A DNA stretch of 64,000 nucleotides from NCBI GenBank assembly GCA_014983025.1, contig JADCLP010000003.1, positions 62,001 to 126,000 on the forward strand, written 5' to 3'. Made by a program: the position numbers and the translations under genes. The number at the start of each line of letters is the position of its first letter. The stretch's first letter is position 1. The stretch is from Erythrobacteraceae bacterium E2-1 Yellow Sea (lineage in GTDB: Bacteria > Pseudomonadota > Alphaproteobacteria > Sphingomonadales > Sphingomonadaceae). The notes beneath the pieces were generated by a model. It had not been told where the DNA came from. It saw nothing but the letters and a program-made list of their open reading frames with translations, and ran no database searches. Shown here piece after piece: positions 1 to 9,118 of this stretch.

Positions 1-1727
1 ATCCGCTGGCGCAAAGCGTGGCAGCGCAGAATTGTGACGCGGCCAAATTCATCGATTTGTGCAAGAAGGGTGGCACTACCGCGGCAGAGCTGGAAACGGC
101 AGAGAAGCTGGGTTTTGATACAGGCATAGGCGTAAAGCACCCCTTCACCGGCGCAAACCTGCCGGTTTATATCGCGAATTTCGTGCTGATGGATTATGGC
201 ACCGGCGCGATCATGGCGGTGCCGGGGCATGACCAGCGCGATTTCGACTTTGCCACCAAATATGGCCTGCCAATCCCGCGCGTGGTGGCCCGCAGCGTGG
301 AAGAGGCCAATGTGCCCTTCGCTTGTGAGGCTGAGGCGGGCGACGGTGTTTTGGTCAATTCCGACTTCCTTGATGGCATGGAGGTCGAAGACGCAAAGCG
401 TGAAGTGATCGCTCGTGCGGAACAGGGCGGTTGGGGCCAGGGGCAGACCGTGTGGCGCCTGCGTGACTGGGGTGTATCCCGCCAGCGTTACTGGGGCACG
501 CCCATTCCCTTTATTCATTGCGATGCTTGCGGCGTGGTGCCGGTGCCAAAGGATCAGCTGCCCGTCACCCTGCCCGAAGATGTCGATTTCAAGACCCCGG
601 GCAATCCGCTGCTGCGCCACCCGACATGGAAGCATGTTGATTGCCCATCATGCGGTGGCAAGGCAGAGCGGGAGACGGACACGCTCGACACTTTCGTTGA
701 CAGTTCATGGTATTTCCTGCGTTTTGCCAGCCAGCCTGATGATCAGCCTTTCGACCGCGATGAAGTGGCCAAATGGCTGCCGGTTGAACAATATATTGGC
801 GGGATCGAACATGCGATCCTCCACCTGCTCTATGCCCGGTTCTGGACGCGTGCACTGTGCCATATTGGCAAGCTGGACTTTGCCGAGCCCTTTGCTGCGC
901 TGTTTACACAGGGCATGGTGACGCATGAGACATATTCGCGCCGTGAGAACGGCCGCGACGTCTTCTACAGCCCATCTGAGGTGGATCGTACATCCCATGG
1001 CGCAACATTGATGGCGGATGGCGGCACGATTGACATTGGCCGCGTCATCAAGATGTCCAAGTCGAAAAAGAACGTGGTCGATCCCGATGCGATCATTGAC
1101 CGCTTTGGCGCGGATGCGGTGCGCTGGTTCATGCTGTCTGATAGCCCGCCTGAACGTGATCTGCCCTGGTCCGAAGCAGGGATCGAGGGGTGCGGTCGTT
1201 TCGTCCAGCGCCTCTGGCGGCTGTTCGATCAATATGATGCGGGCGCAGAGGGTGAGGACAAGCCGCTGGCGCGCAAGCTGCACCAGACAATTGCGGCCAT
1301 GGCAGGCGATATCGAATCGCTGGGCTTCAACAAATCGGTAGCGCGCATTTACGAACTGACCGGCGCGGCGGAAAAGGCCGCACCCTCTGCCACCCGCAGC
1401 GAGGCGATTGCCGCGCTAATGCGCCTGACCGCACCCATGATGCCGCATCTGGCCGAAGAAGCTTGGCATCGGGCAGGATTTCCGGGGCTGGTTTCCGAAG
1501 CCGATTGGCCCGCCCATGATCCTGCACTGCTGGTGGAAGATGAAGTCACCATTGCAGTTCAGGTGAAGGGCAAATTGCGCGACACGCTGACCGCACCCAA
1601 GGGTGCAGCGAAAGAAATGCTGGAAGAAATGGCGCTGGCCAGTGCAAAGGTGCAGCGTTCACTGGATGGGGCAGAAATCCGCAAGGTCATTGTGGTTCCC
1701 GATCGTTTGGTGAATATCGTTATCTGA
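1..1727 (+). CDS. leuS: Leucyl-tRNA synthetase, C-terminal part (5' end outside window)
   Basis: Class I aminoacyl-tRNA synthetase that charges tRNA-Leu in the cytoplasm. The reading frame is open from the first base, so the start codon and the HIGH motif lie upstream of the window. Visible are part of the CP1 editing domain (with a [15 protein letters not shown] segment), the [13 protein letters not shown] segment typical of LeuRS, the KMSKS catalytic loop at 1050-1064, and the C-terminal anticodon-binding and tail domains ending in [11 protein letters not shown]. The stop TGA overlaps the ATG of lptE by one base, so the genes are translationally coupled. The leuS-lptE-holA order is common in alphaproteobacteria. 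Confidence 0.97.
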   Translation, partial: PLAQSVAAQNCDAAKFIDLCKKGGTTAAELETAEKLGFDTGIGVKHPFTGANLPVYIANFVLMDYGTGAIMAVPGHDQRDFDFATKYGLPIPRVVARSVEEANVPFACEAEAGDGVLVNSDFLDGMEVEDAKREVIARAEQGGWGQGQTVWRLRDWGVSRQRYWGTPIPFIHCDACGVVPVPKDQLPVTLPEDVDFKTPGNPLLRHPTWKHVDCPSCGGKAERETDTLDTFVDSSWYFLRFASQPDDQPFDRDEVAKWLPVEQYIGGIEHAILHLLYARFWTRALCHIGKLDFAEPFAALFTQGMVTHETYSRRENGRDVFYSPSEVDRTSHGATLMADGGTIDIGRVIKMSKSKKNVVDPDAIIDRFGADAVRWFMLSDSPPERDLPWSEAGIEGCGRFVQRLWRLFDQYDAGAEGEDKPLARKLHQTIAAMAGDIESLGFNKSVARIYELTGAAEKAAPSATRSEAIAALMRLTAPMMPHLAEEAWHRAGFPGLVSEADWPAHDPALLVEDEVTIAVQVKGKLRDTLTAPKGAAKEMLEEMALASAKVQRSLDGAEIRKVIVVPDRLVNIVI

Positions 1728-2245
1728 TGCGACAAGCTGTTACCCGATTTGCCTTGCTATCTGCCGTGCTGATGGCGCTATCCGCCTGCGGATTGCAGCC
1801 CATGTATGCAGGTGGTGGCAATTCTGCGGTGGCACAGGGGCTGGCAGCGGTGGATGTGCCCGCTATTCCCGGGCGTGATGGCTGGCTGGTGCGGAATGCC
1901 CTGACAGACAAATTGGGTGTCGCTGGACAGGCCAGCCCGCAATATCGGCTGGATGTTCGATTGGACGATTCGCTCGAAGCCTTGGGCATATTGGGTGATG
2001 ACACGATTAGTCGCGAACGCCGCATCCTGCGCGCGCGGTATCAGCTGGTCGATTTGGCGAGTGGTGAAATCCTGCTCGATGCCACGGCGGGCTCTGATGC
2101 CGGGATCGATGTTGTCTCCAGTGAATATGCCACCATTGCTGCAGAACAGACTGCGCTGGAAAATCTTGCTCGCGATGTGGCAGACCGGATTGTGCGGCGT
2201 GTGGCACTGACCCTGCGCGCGCAGGGCGAACAGGCCAGCGAATGA
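1727..2245 (+). CDS. lptE: LPS assembly lipoprotein LptE
   Basis: Outer-membrane lipoprotein that plugs the LptD barrel and helps insert LPS into the outer leaflet. The 172-residue product has a signal peptide with lipobox LSAC and lipidation Cys21, followed by the GLQPMYAGG segment typical of alphaproteobacterial LptE. The first base of its ATG is the last base of the leuS stop. Position between leuS and holA supports the call. Sequence conservation in this family is low, so the assignment rests on the lipobox, the length and the gene order. Confidence 0.88.
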   Translation: MRQAVTRFALLSAVLMALSACGLQPMYAGGGNSAVAQGLAAVDVPAIPGRDGWLVRNALTDKLGVAGQASPQYRLDVRLDDSLEALGILGDDTISRERRILRARYQLVDLASGEILLDATAGSDAGIDVVSSEYATIAAEQTALENLARDVADRIVRRVALTLRAQGEQASE

Positions 2246-2273
2246 TCGCCACTTGCGCCCATGGAGTGGCGCG

Positions 2274-3314
2274 GTGAAGGCCACGCAGCGTGACTATAAT
2301 TCTGCCGCCCCGCGTGCGGCGCGCGATTGTTCCATCTTTTTCTTCTGCGGCCCTGATGAAGCGGGTGCAGCGGCAGCTGCCACAAAAATGGTGGAGTTAC
2401 TGGAAGATGCAGGCGAGCGGGTAGAAATATCCGGCGGCGATCTGCGTAAAGATCCGGCCATGCTGGGGGATGAAGCTCGCTCCTCATCGCTCTTCGGTGA
2501 CAAGCGGCATATCTATGTCCGCGCAACGGGGGATGAGGCGCATGATGCGATCAAGATCCTGATTGAAACAGGGGAGGCTGGCGCGGGCGCAGCTGCACCT
2601 GTGCTGGTGGTCGCCACATCTTCGACCGACAAATCGCGCACGGCAAAATTGCTGGAAAAACGCAAGGATGCGCTGGTCGCCATGTTCTGGCCGCCTGATC
2701 TTGCCAGCGTCACCGGCGGCGTACGTCAGATGGCCGATGCAGCCGGGCTGAAACTGGGTGGCGATCTGGCGGAACGCATCGCCCGCGCAGCCGGGCTGGA
2801 TGTGCGGCTGGCGCAGTCGGAAGTGACCAAATTGGCGCTATATTGCGATGCCTCCCCACAAGCCCCCAAACCCGCCACTGCAGAAGATCTGGATGCGATT
2901 GGCGCGGCCACAGATGAAGATGGCTTCATGCCTGTGGTCAATGCGGTGCTGGGGGGGGAGGTCAATCATATCAACCGTGAATTGGCTCGCATGCGCGAAC
3001 ATGGGATGAACCCTGTTGGCCTGTTGCTGGCGATTGAACGGCGCGCAGCTCAATTGGTGCAGATTGCCGCCAAACTGGGCCCGCGCGGCTCTTTCGATCG
3101 GCTTGATCGCGGGCAAAAGGCGCAATTGGGCATCTTTTTTCGTGATGAACGTGATATACGCGCCCAGCTAACTCGTTGGCATCGCCGCAAATTGGAGCGT
3201 TTGACGCCACGACTGGTGGAATTGCATCGCCAGCTTCTCAGCAATAGCCAGGCAGCAGAAATGCTGTTGGCGCAGGGCCTGATCGAGATTACCCGATTTG
3301 CTGCGCGCCGCTAG
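2274..3314 (+). CDS. holA: DNA polymerase III subunit delta
   Basis: Delta subunit of the clamp loader, which opens the beta sliding clamp. The product has 346 residues with the N-terminal IFFFCGPDEAG segment characteristic of alphaproteobacterial HolA, then AAA+-like and C-terminal collar domains. I place the start at the GTG at 2274 because GGAG at 2263-2266 sits seven bases upstream and the resulting N-terminus (VKATQRDY) resembles family members. A TTG at 2253 in the same frame is less likely. It lies 28 bases after lptE and probably shares the leuS transcript. Confidence 0.93.
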   Translation: MKATQRDYNSAAPRAARDCSIFFFCGPDEAGAAAAATKMVELLEDAGERVEISGGDLRKDPAMLGDEARSSSLFGDKRHIYVRATGDEAHDAIKILIETGEAGAGAAAPVLVVATSSTDKSRTAKLLEKRKDALVAMFWPPDLASVTGGVRQMADAAGLKLGGDLAERIARAAGLDVRLAQSEVTKLALYCDASPQAPKPATAEDLDAIGAATDEDGFMPVVNAVLGGEVNHINRELARMREHGMNPVGLLLAIERRAAQLVQIAAKLGPRGSFDRLDRGQKAQLGIFFRDERDIRAQLTRWHRRKLERLTPRLVELHRQLLSNSQAAEMLLAQGLIEITRFAARR

Positions 3315-3364
3315 GCTGTGGAAGATTAGCGTTTTTTAACCGCGCAAAACTCTACATCATACGT

Positions 3365-3378
3365 AACTACGCGTAGTT
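3365..3378. promoter_or_regulatory. Perfect 14-bp palindrome upstream of the sugar transferase
   Basis: AACTACGCGTAGTT reads the same on both strands and sits about 30 bases before the start codon at 3409, in the 94-base gap after holA. The right half continues as GTAGTTTCC, which resembles the half-site recognised by FixJ/LuxR-family response regulators. The palindrome is seen directly; assignment to that regulator family is inference. Confidence 0.45.
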
Positions 3379-3408
3379 TCCTGCGATAATGAAAGCCGGG
3401 TACGCCAG

Positions 3409-4812
3409 ATGAACAAGCTGATGGGTGACATCAGCGCACGGGCGCGGGTGGTTGAACCACTACTGCCCAACTGCCCTTCGCGCGAAAGGCGGCGATTGCG
3501 TGCCTATCTGGCACTGGTTCTGGGCGATGCAGCCGTATTGCATCTGGGCTTTATCCTGGCGGGCCTCGTCTATGAAGGCATCTGGATGGAATGGCGCGCG
3601 CTGATGCAGGCGCAATTGCTGTTGCCGATCTATTTTACCATCGCGCTTTACAATGGCACCTATTCGATGCGGGTGTTGACCGATTGGCGCTTTGGCGTGG
3701 GCAAGGCATTTGTGGCATTGGCGATTTCTGCCGCCCTGCTCAATTTCGTGGCCTTCTATACCAAATCCAACGCCACATTTTCGCGCGCCAGTTTTACGCT
3801 GGGCCTGATCTTTTCCATGGCACTGATCGTAATTGCGCGCCGCTTCGCGGCATGGATGGTGGAGCGTTTATGGGATGGGCGGGTGCAGAACCGCTTGGTG
3901 CTGATGGATGGTGGCCCTGAATTTTCATTGGACGACGGGCTGAACCTTTCCACGCGCGAACTGGCTATCGCGCCTGACACGCAAGACCCGCATATGCTGG
4001 ACCGGCTCGGCCATTTGCTGCGCAATCAGGATCATGTCGTGGTGACCTGCCCGCCCGAACGCCGGCAGGATTGGGCACATGTGCTCAAATCGGCAGGCGT
4101 GTTTGGCGAAATCGTCAGCGAACCGGCACAGGCGATAGGTGTCCTTGGAGTGCGCCAATATGATCTGCAACAGCGCACCACCCTGGTCGTTTCCATTGGC
4201 CCATTGGGGCTTCGAAAGCGTGCGGTGAAGCGTGCCTTTGATCTGTTCCTGGCGGTGTGCGGCTTGCTGGTGATCAGCCCATTACTCTTGCTGGCGGCGC
4301 TGGCTATCAAGCTGGAGGATGGTGGTCCGGTTCTGTTTGTGCAGCAGCGGCTGGGACGGGGAAACCGCTTCTTTCAGATGTACAAGTTACGCACCATGCG
4401 GGTGGAGCATTCGGACCATTCAGGAGAGAGATCAACCGGGCGTGACGATGATCGTGTGACCCGGATTGGTGCTTTCCTGCGAGCGACCAGCATGGATGAG
4501 CTGCCGCAGCTATGGAATGTCTTGCGTGGCGATATGTCGATTGTTGGCCCACGCCCGCATGCCCTGGGGTCGCGCGCCAATGACAAGCTGTTTTGGGAAG
4601 TGGACGAACATTATTGGCGGCGCCATTCGCTGCGCCCGGGGTTGACCGGGCTGGCACAGGTGCGCGGTTATCGCGGCGCGACCGAGCGGGAGGAGGACCT
4701 GACCCAACGCCTGCAGTCAGACCTGGAATATCTCAGTGGCTGGTCGCTGCTGCGCGATATCCAGATCGTGTGGCGCACATTGCGTGTGCTGCGCCATGAC
4801 CGCGCCTATTAG
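3409..4812 (+). CDS. Exopolysaccharide undecaprenyl-phosphate sugar-1-phosphate transferase
   Basis: Membrane enzyme expected to transfer a sugar-1-phosphate from a nucleotide sugar to undecaprenyl phosphate, starting assembly of an exopolysaccharide or O-unit repeat. The 467-residue protein has several N-terminal membrane helices (about residues 30-145), a cytoplasmic linker, one more hydrophobic segment near 280, and a C-terminal bacterial sugar transferase domain with [13 protein letters not shown] (about 363-370) and SIVGPRP. This is the WcaJ/GumD/PssY architecture; the sugar cannot be told from sequence. No other polysaccharide genes are adjacent, so it is an orphan initiating transferase. 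It converges on lptA with a 12-base gap. Confidence 0.87.
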   Translation: MNKLMGDISARARVVEPLLPNCPSRERRRLRAYLALVLGDAAVLHLGFILAGLVYEGIWMEWRALMQAQLLLPIYFTIALYNGTYSMRVLTDWRFGVGKAFVALAISAALLNFVAFYTKSNATFSRASFTLGLIFSMALIVIARRFAAWMVERLWDGRVQNRLVLMDGGPEFSLDDGLNLSTRELAIAPDTQDPHMLDRLGHLLRNQDHVVVTCPPERRQDWAHVLKSAGVFGEIVSEPAQAIGVLGVRQYDLQQRTTLVVSIGPLGLRKRAVKRAFDLFLAVCGLLVISPLLLLAALAIKLEDGGPVLFVQQRLGRGNRFFQMYKLRTMRVEHSDHSGERSTGRDDDRVTRIGAFLRATSMDELPQLWNVLRGDMSIVGPRPHALGSRANDKLFWEVDEHYWRRHSLRPGLTGLAQVRGYRGATEREEDLTQRLQSDLEYLSGWSLLRDIQIVWRTLRVLRHDRAY

Positions 4813-4824
4813 AAAATTTGTTGA

Positions 4825-5406
4825 TCAGTCCTGCGGGACGGAGAAGCTGCCACTGACCCGGCCAGAGCTGCTTTCTGTACCCTCACCACTCACGGAGGAT
4901 GAGCCTGCGGCTCTGCCATCCACGCTGGACACCCCGCTGGCAAGGTCAATAACCAGCCGCCCACCATTCAGCGTATCACCATTGCGGTTGAGCCTTACAT
5001 TGCCCGCCATGGTGATGATGCGGCGGTTGAAATCATACACGGCCACATCGCCACGCGCCGTTTCATTGCCGCGCGTTACGGTAACGCCGCCGGTAGCGGT
5101 GATCCGTTCGATGCTCAGGCCATCAGCATTACTGTAATTGACCAGTGTACGCGCAGAATGAACTGTAAGCTGCGCCTGTGTGATCACCACATTGCCTGAC
5201 AGCATGACACGGTTCTGCCGATCCTGTAGCTCAATCCGGTCCGCGGCATATTCCACTGGTGCCTTTGAATTGTGAGAGGCAATGGCCTGTGCATTCAGCT
5301 GCATGCCGCCCAGAGCCACGGCGGTGAGGGCAAAACCTGCCATTGCGGAACGGATGGCGGAGCGACGCAGATTATTAGCGGTTCTGGGCATGATTGCATT
5401 CTTCAT
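4825..5406 (-). CDS. lptA: LPS transport periplasmic protein LptA
   Basis: Periplasmic beta-jellyroll protein forming the bridge that carries LPS from LptC to LptDE. The 193-residue product has an N-terminal signal peptide (hydrophobic stretch about residues 22-38) and an OstA-like domain with repeated short strands such as RIELQDRQNRVMLSGNVVI. The C-terminus is a Ser/Gly-rich tail. Its ATG overlaps the lptC stop by four bases. In most alphaproteobacteria lptB, encoding the ATPase, follows directly; here the convergent sugar transferase lies 12 bases away, so lptB must be elsewhere. Confidence 0.9.
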   Translation of the reverse strand: MKNAIMPRTANNLRRSAIRSAMAGFALTAVALGGMQLNAQAIASHNSKAPVEYAADRIELQDRQNRVMLSGNVVITQAQLTVHSARTLVNYSNADGLSIERITATGGVTVTRGNETARGDVAVYDFNRRIITMAGNVRLNRNGDTLNGGRLVIDLASGVSSVDGRAAGSSSVSGEGTESSSGRVSGSFSVPQD

Positions 5407-6071
5407 TTCGGCATCCTCAATTCACCCGGCACCATGCGCAGGCGGGCGTGACCATCCAGCGTCACAGTGCGGGCGCTAAGATCGGCGATAATCGTGTCGG
5501 CGGAAAAACTACCAGCGGGCACGCTACCTTCCACTCCACCCGTACCAGTCATGCGCCGGGTTTCCAGATCGACCGAGACATCGCGTGCCGTCATGGCATA
5601 GCCATCGGCTGCTTCCATCTGGAGCGGGCCGATAATGGTCACGATCTCTTCATCGATGTCATAATTTCCGGCCTTGGCGCTGATCCGCGCCGGGCCATCG
5701 CTGAACAATATATTGGCGACCATATCCTGCAGCCGCACAATCCCTTCGCGGCTTGATCTTTGCACCGCCTCACCAGCAGTCAGCGAAAAAGGTCGCCCCT
5801 GATCATCCTGCCCGCGATACATGGCATTATCCACCGAAAGGCGTTCATCGATCATCGCCACTTTGTTGCGATCCAACAGGAATGACACTTCACCGCGCGG
5901 GCTGAGCGGCGTGATCACCATCAGCGCGGCAACCACGCCCACACCTGCGGGCAGGGCGCGGGCCAGAAAGTGGACCATCTTGTCATGCGAACCGCCGGGT
6001 GCGGCAAAATGCTGGCGCTGGCTGCGCAGCTCCTTTGCCTCACTCGTTTCGATCCGCCGCTTGATGACCAT
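5403..6071 (-). CDS. lptC: LPS export membrane protein LptC
   Basis: Single-span inner-membrane protein that takes LPS from LptB2FG and passes it to LptA. The 222-residue product has a charged cytoplasmic N-terminus, one membrane helix at about residues 36-56, then a periplasmic LptC/YrbK domain with the FLLDRNKVAMIDERLSVDNA segment typical of sphingomonads. It overlaps lptA by four bases (ATGA) and starts 25 bases after rnd, which supports a rnd-lptC-lptA operon. Confidence 0.9.
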   Translation of the reverse strand: MVIKRRIETSEAKELRSQRQHFAAPGGSHDKMVHFLARALPAGVGVVAALMVITPLSPRGEVSFLLDRNKVAMIDERLSVDNAMYRGQDDQGRPFSLTAGEAVQRSSREGIVRLQDMVANILFSDGPARISAKAGNYDIDEEIVTIIGPLQMEAADGYAMTARDVSVDLETRRMTGTGGVEGSVPAGSFSADTIIADLSARTVTLDGHARLRMVPGELRMPK

Positions 6072-6096
6072 GTCCTGTCTCTAAGGCACCCTGTGC

Positions 6097-6717
6097 TTAA
6101 GCGTGGCTGAAGATATCGTGTTCGGCCCAGCCGGCCATATCCAGCCGCGCGCGCGTAGGCAGGAAATCATAACAGGCCTGCGCCATTTCCAAGCGCCCTT
6201 CGCGTTCCAGCCGCACCAGCAATTCATCACGCAAGCGATGCAGGAAACGCACATCGCTCGCCGCATAGTCACGCTGTGCATCACTCAAGTTCGGGCCGCC
6301 CCAATCAGATGATTGCTGCACTTTGGACAATGATTCGCCCAACAACTCTTCCACCAGATTTTTGAGGCCATGACGGTCGGTATAGGTGCGCACCAGTTTG
6401 CTGGCGATTTTGGTGCAAAATACGGGTGCGGCCGTCACACCCAGATAATATTCAATCGCGGCCAGATCGAAGCGGGCATAATGATATAGCTTCAACCGCT
6501 TGGGATCACCCAGAACTGCCTTGAGGTTCGGCGCGTCATAGGAACTACCCGGGCCAAAGCGCACCAGATGCTCATCCCCGCTGCCATCACTGATCTGCAC
6601 CAGGCACAGCCGGTCACGCGGGGTGATCAGCCCCATGGTTTCGGTATCCACCGCCAGCGGCGCGTCACCCTGCAGCACGTCAGCCGGCAGGTCTTCTTCA
6701 TGAAAATATACAGCCAT
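6097..6717 (-). CDS. rnd: Ribonuclease D (single-domain 3'-5' exonuclease)
   Basis: DEDD-family exonuclease expected to trim the 3' ends of tRNA precursors and other structured RNAs. The 206-residue product has the three exonuclease motifs: AVDTETMGL, YARFDLAAIEYYL and YAASDVRFLHRL. The HRDC domains of the E. coli enzyme are absent, as is usual for the short alphaproteobacterial form. I chose the ATG at 6717 because AAGGAC precedes it and the upstream in-frame sequence looks non-coding. It is divergent from ung, with 80 bases between the two starts. Confidence 0.92.
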   Translation of the reverse strand: MAVYFHEEDLPADVLQGDAPLAVDTETMGLITPRDRLCLVQISDGSGDEHLVRFGPGSSYDAPNLKAVLGDPKRLKLYHYARFDLAAIEYYLGVTAAPVFCTKIASKLVRTYTDRHGLKNLVEELLGESLSKVQQSSDWGGPNLSDAQRDYAASDVRFLHRLRDELLVRLEREGRLEMAQACYDFLPTRARLDMAGWAEHDIFSHA

Positions 6718-6797
6718 CGCGTGCGTCCTTAGGCCGATTGGGGAAAGAGGGAAAGGGGTGGTGGTTGCCGCCACGCATAAGGGGTAAGATTTGGTCC

Positions 6798-7478
6798 ATG
6801 ACAAACGATGCAATCCCTGAAAGCTGGCGTGCGGTGATTGAACCGGCGCTGACAACGCCAGAGGCACGCAAGCTGGGCGGTTGGCTGCGGGCAGAGGAGG
6901 ATGCGGGCAAACCAATCTTCCCCCCGCGCGGACAGCGACTGAATGCACTTGCCTGGACCCCGCTGGATCAGGTGCGCGTGGTGATATTGGGGCAGGATCC
7001 CTATCACGGGCCGGGGCAGGCGCATGGGCTGGCCTTTTCCGTGCCTGATGGGGTGAAGGTGCCGCCATCGCTGGTCAATATCTATAAGGAGCTGGAGAGC
7101 GATATGGGCATTGCCCGCGCCCCCAGCGGCAATCTGGAACGCTGGGCGCGTCAGGGCGTGCTGCTGTTGAACAATACGCTGACGGTGCAATCCGGGCAGG
7201 CGGGCAGCCATGCCGGGCGCGGTTGGGATGCGATTACAGATGCCTGTGTGCAGGCGGTGGTGGACCGGGGCGATCCGGCGGTGTTCATCCTGTGGGGCAG
7301 CCACGCGACCAAGAAGGCGCAGCGGGTGAAGGGTTTGGGCATGGCAGACCATCACCTGGTGCTGACCAGCCCGCATCCCAGCCCGCTTTCGGCGCATCGC
7401 GGTTTTTTCGGCTCGCGCCCCTTCAGCCAGACGAATGCTTTTCTGGAGAGCCACGGTCGGGGGGCGATTGAGTGGTGA
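6798..7478 (+). CDS. ung: Uracil-DNA glycosylase, family 1
   Basis: Base-excision repair enzyme that removes uracil from DNA. The 226-residue product carries the water-activating motif GQDPYHGPGQAHG with catalytic Asp67, the ALLLNN-type strand (VLLLNNTLTV), and the leucine intercalation loop HPSPLSAHRGFFG with catalytic His193. Length and motifs match the family. The ATG at 6798 gives the usual length; the in-frame ATG at 6738 would add 20 residues that do not resemble the family. Confidence 0.96.
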   Translation: MTNDAIPESWRAVIEPALTTPEARKLGGWLRAEEDAGKPIFPPRGQRLNALAWTPLDQVRVVILGQDPYHGPGQAHGLAFSVPDGVKVPPSLVNIYKELESDMGIARAPSGNLERWARQGVLLLNNTLTVQSGQAGSHAGRGWDAITDACVQAVVDRGDPAVFILWGSHATKKAQRVKGLGMADHHLVLTSPHPSPLSAHRGFFGSRPFSQTNAFLESHGRGAIEW

Positions 7479-7511
7479 GCCTGTTAGATATGGCGTTCTG
7501 ATAGGTTCGTT

Positions 7512-7575
7512 ACTCCCGCGAAAGCGGGAGTCCATCGGCAGCATAGCGAATCTGGATTCCCGCCTGTGCGGGAAT
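7512..7575. repeat. Pair of REP-like palindromic hairpins
   Basis: Two related hairpins follow ung: ACTCCCGC-gaaa-GCGGGAGT at 7512-7531 and ATTCCCGC-ctgt-GCGGGAAT at 7556-7575, each an 8-bp stem with a 4-base loop, 24 bases apart. The TTCCCGC...GCGGGAA core is a common dispersed intergenic palindrome in alphaproteobacteria. It lies between the convergent ung and the operon ending at 7771 and may stop transcription from both sides, although no T-run follows. The remaining 7576-7770 shows no gene I can support. Confidence 0.7.
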
Positions 7576-7770
7576 GACGGAGGGGTGGGATTTGCCTTGC
7601 TACGGCCCCAAAATCCTACGCGATGGAACACATGGAACAGGGTTCTAATGCGAAAATTTCTGCCGTCAGCACACAGGTAATTTAGTGGAAATTGAGCTGG
7701 TTGGGTCAGGCGTGCCATTCCGCCTCAATATGATCACGTGGTGGGGTAGGAAAATCAGCAGCTAATCACT

Positions 7771-8127
7771 TTATTGCAGAACATAGGCACACTGGCTTGC
7801 GCCGGGCATGCGCTTGCCAAGTGTCCAGCCGCCAAACACGTCATTATAGAGCGGGCTACCGAGAAAATCCGCTACAGAGTCGAATTCGAAATTCGTGCCA
7901 CGATACGAAATGATCGTCTCGCCGTTCCAGTCATAGGCGATGGCGTAGAAACCGGCGCTGATGGAACCATTTGGAAGATCGACGTTCAGAATTGTCGCAC
8001 CGCCAAGCTGACGCCCCGCCTCATTTTGTCCGCTCGTAATATCGCCATCGTAAAGGATGACATTCTGACCATAATTTCGGTTGTAGGAGTCGAGTGCCAG
8101 CAATGACAGGAAGACTTCACGATTCAT
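7771..8127 (-). CDS. Truncated lipase-like protein, cassette copy 2
   Basis: A 118-residue protein resembling only the N-terminus of alpha/beta-hydrolase lipase-like proteins (class 3 lipase/Mbeg1-like). It begins MNREVFLSLLALDSYNR and contains GFYAIAYDWNGETIISYRGTNF, then NDVFGGWTLG, and stops soon after. No G-x-S-x-G nucleophile motif is present, so it cannot be a working lipase as it stands. Its ATG overlaps the stop of the lipoprotein at 8124-8810 (ATGA). It is paralogous to 8807-9118. It may be a remnant of a longer effector-like lipase or a retained small partner protein. Confidence 0.6.
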   Translation of the reverse strand: MNREVFLSLLALDSYNRNYGQNVILYDGDITSGQNEAGRQLGGATILNVDLPNGSISAGFYAIAYDWNGETIISYRGTNFEFDSVADFLGSPLYNDVFGGWTLGKRMPGASQCAYVLQ

Positions 8128-8810
8128 TTTCTCACCCCCACTTGGAATGCCCCGTGATGCAATGTCGCGGGAAGGCTAAAGTCTCGAGGACCATGTGTCG
8201 GATCTAGGCTTGGTTCGGGATACTTGCTCAACCATACCAGCCGCTTTTCGATTCCAGTCGTTACTGGGTCGTCCGTAATTTGAACGGTGATGCGCTTGAG
8301 CGAAACGCCTTCGCCAAAGGTCGCAGCCAGATCATCGGGATCGACCCGCTCCACACTAGTCGGATCGTTCAGGTCACCGAAGGTCACCAGCATGGGGTAG
8401 GCTTCAGGGGGAACAACAGCGACATTCGACATGGCTTTGAGATCATCGATCCGCTTAAGATAGCCGTACTCGACATCGTTGCGGTATCTGGGTGGTTTCA
8501 GAGCAGCCTCGGCAATTCCGCTGGCCTTGTCTAACAGCGCGAATAACACTCTGCCTTGCCCGAGGTCGACACTGACAGCCTCACCTTTGACCGCGAAATC
8601 CAATCCGCGTGCGTCCGGCAAAATAAGTTTGCTGTCGCTGGTCTGGCGGACCTCAACCTCGATTACGCTGGAACCGGCCTTCAGTCCTGCAGGCGCCTCG
8701 ATTTCAACGGTCAATCGATATCGGTAAGTCTCATCGTCAAAGAAGAAATTGCAAGCGCATAGCAACGCCACGCCAGCAACAAGCACACCCATCGTCATAC
8801 CCCGCATCAT
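8124..8810 (-). CDS. Predicted lipoprotein, cassette copy 2
   Basis: Function unknown. The 228-residue product has a signal peptide and lipobox ending at Cys20 (LLCAC), then a beta-rich domain beginning YRYRLTVEIEAPAGLKAGSS. It shares long blocks with 9115-9864, including DPTSVERVDPD, LAATFGEGVSLKRITVQIT and DPVTTGIEKRL, so the two are paralogues. It overlaps the genes on both sides by four bases. Pairing with a lipase-like protein suggests an immunity-type lipoprotein against a phospholipase toxin, as known for type VI lipase effectors, but that is inference only. Confidence 0.75.
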   Translation of the reverse strand: MMRGMTMGVLVAGVALLCACNFFFDDETYRYRLTVEIEAPAGLKAGSSVIEVEVRQTSDSKLILPDARGLDFAVKGEAVSVDLGQGRVLFALLDKASGIAEAALKPPRYRNDVEYGYLKRIDDLKAMSNVAVVPPEAYPMLVTFGDLNDPTSVERVDPDDLAATFGEGVSLKRITVQITDDPVTTGIEKRLVWLSKYPEPSLDPTHGPRDFSLPATLHHGAFQVGVRK

Positions 8811-9118
8811 GCGGACAGGTCCTCTGGGCAGGTGTCGTTGCTGGCTTCGTGAACAAATGTCGCGCAGGGGGAGCCATGCTCGACTTCAATGTCCGTCGCG
8901 CGATAAGAGATGATCGTCTCGCCGCTCCAGTCATAGGCGATTGCATAGAAGCCAGCATTGAGGACATCTTGCTGATTAAGGCTACCTAATGCATCGGTGA
9001 GGATCGCAGCCTCCCCGATCAAACCTGAAGTCGGGAGCCCACTCAGGTTCTCTCCGTATCCCCGGTTGTAGGAGTCGAGGGCTAGTAGAGAAAGAAAGAC
9101 TTCACGATCCATTGTCAC
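8807..9118 (-). CDS. Truncated lipase-like protein, cassette copy 1
   Basis: A 103-residue paralogue of 7771-8127. It shares the start (DREVFLSLLALDSYNRGYG) and the core GFYAIAYDWSGETIISYR, then diverges after YRATDIE into a short unrelated tail ending in CPEDLSA. The conserved GT after SYR is replaced by AT, and there is no nucleophile elbow, so lipase activity is very unlikely. It overlaps both neighbouring lipoprotein genes by four bases (ATGA at 9115-9118 and 8807-8810), so it is translated as part of the operon and is not obviously a dead pseudogene. Confidence 0.58.
   Translation of the reverse strand: MTMDREVFLSLLALDSYNRGYGENLSGLPTSGLIGEAAILTDALGSLNQQDVLNAGFYAIAYDWSGETIISYRATDIEVEHGSPCATFVHEASNDTCPEDLSA

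Noticed and set aside
6729..7718. Minus-strand frame of 329 codons across ung
   Set aside because: Antisense to ung; sequence is low-complexity and basic with no recognisable domain.
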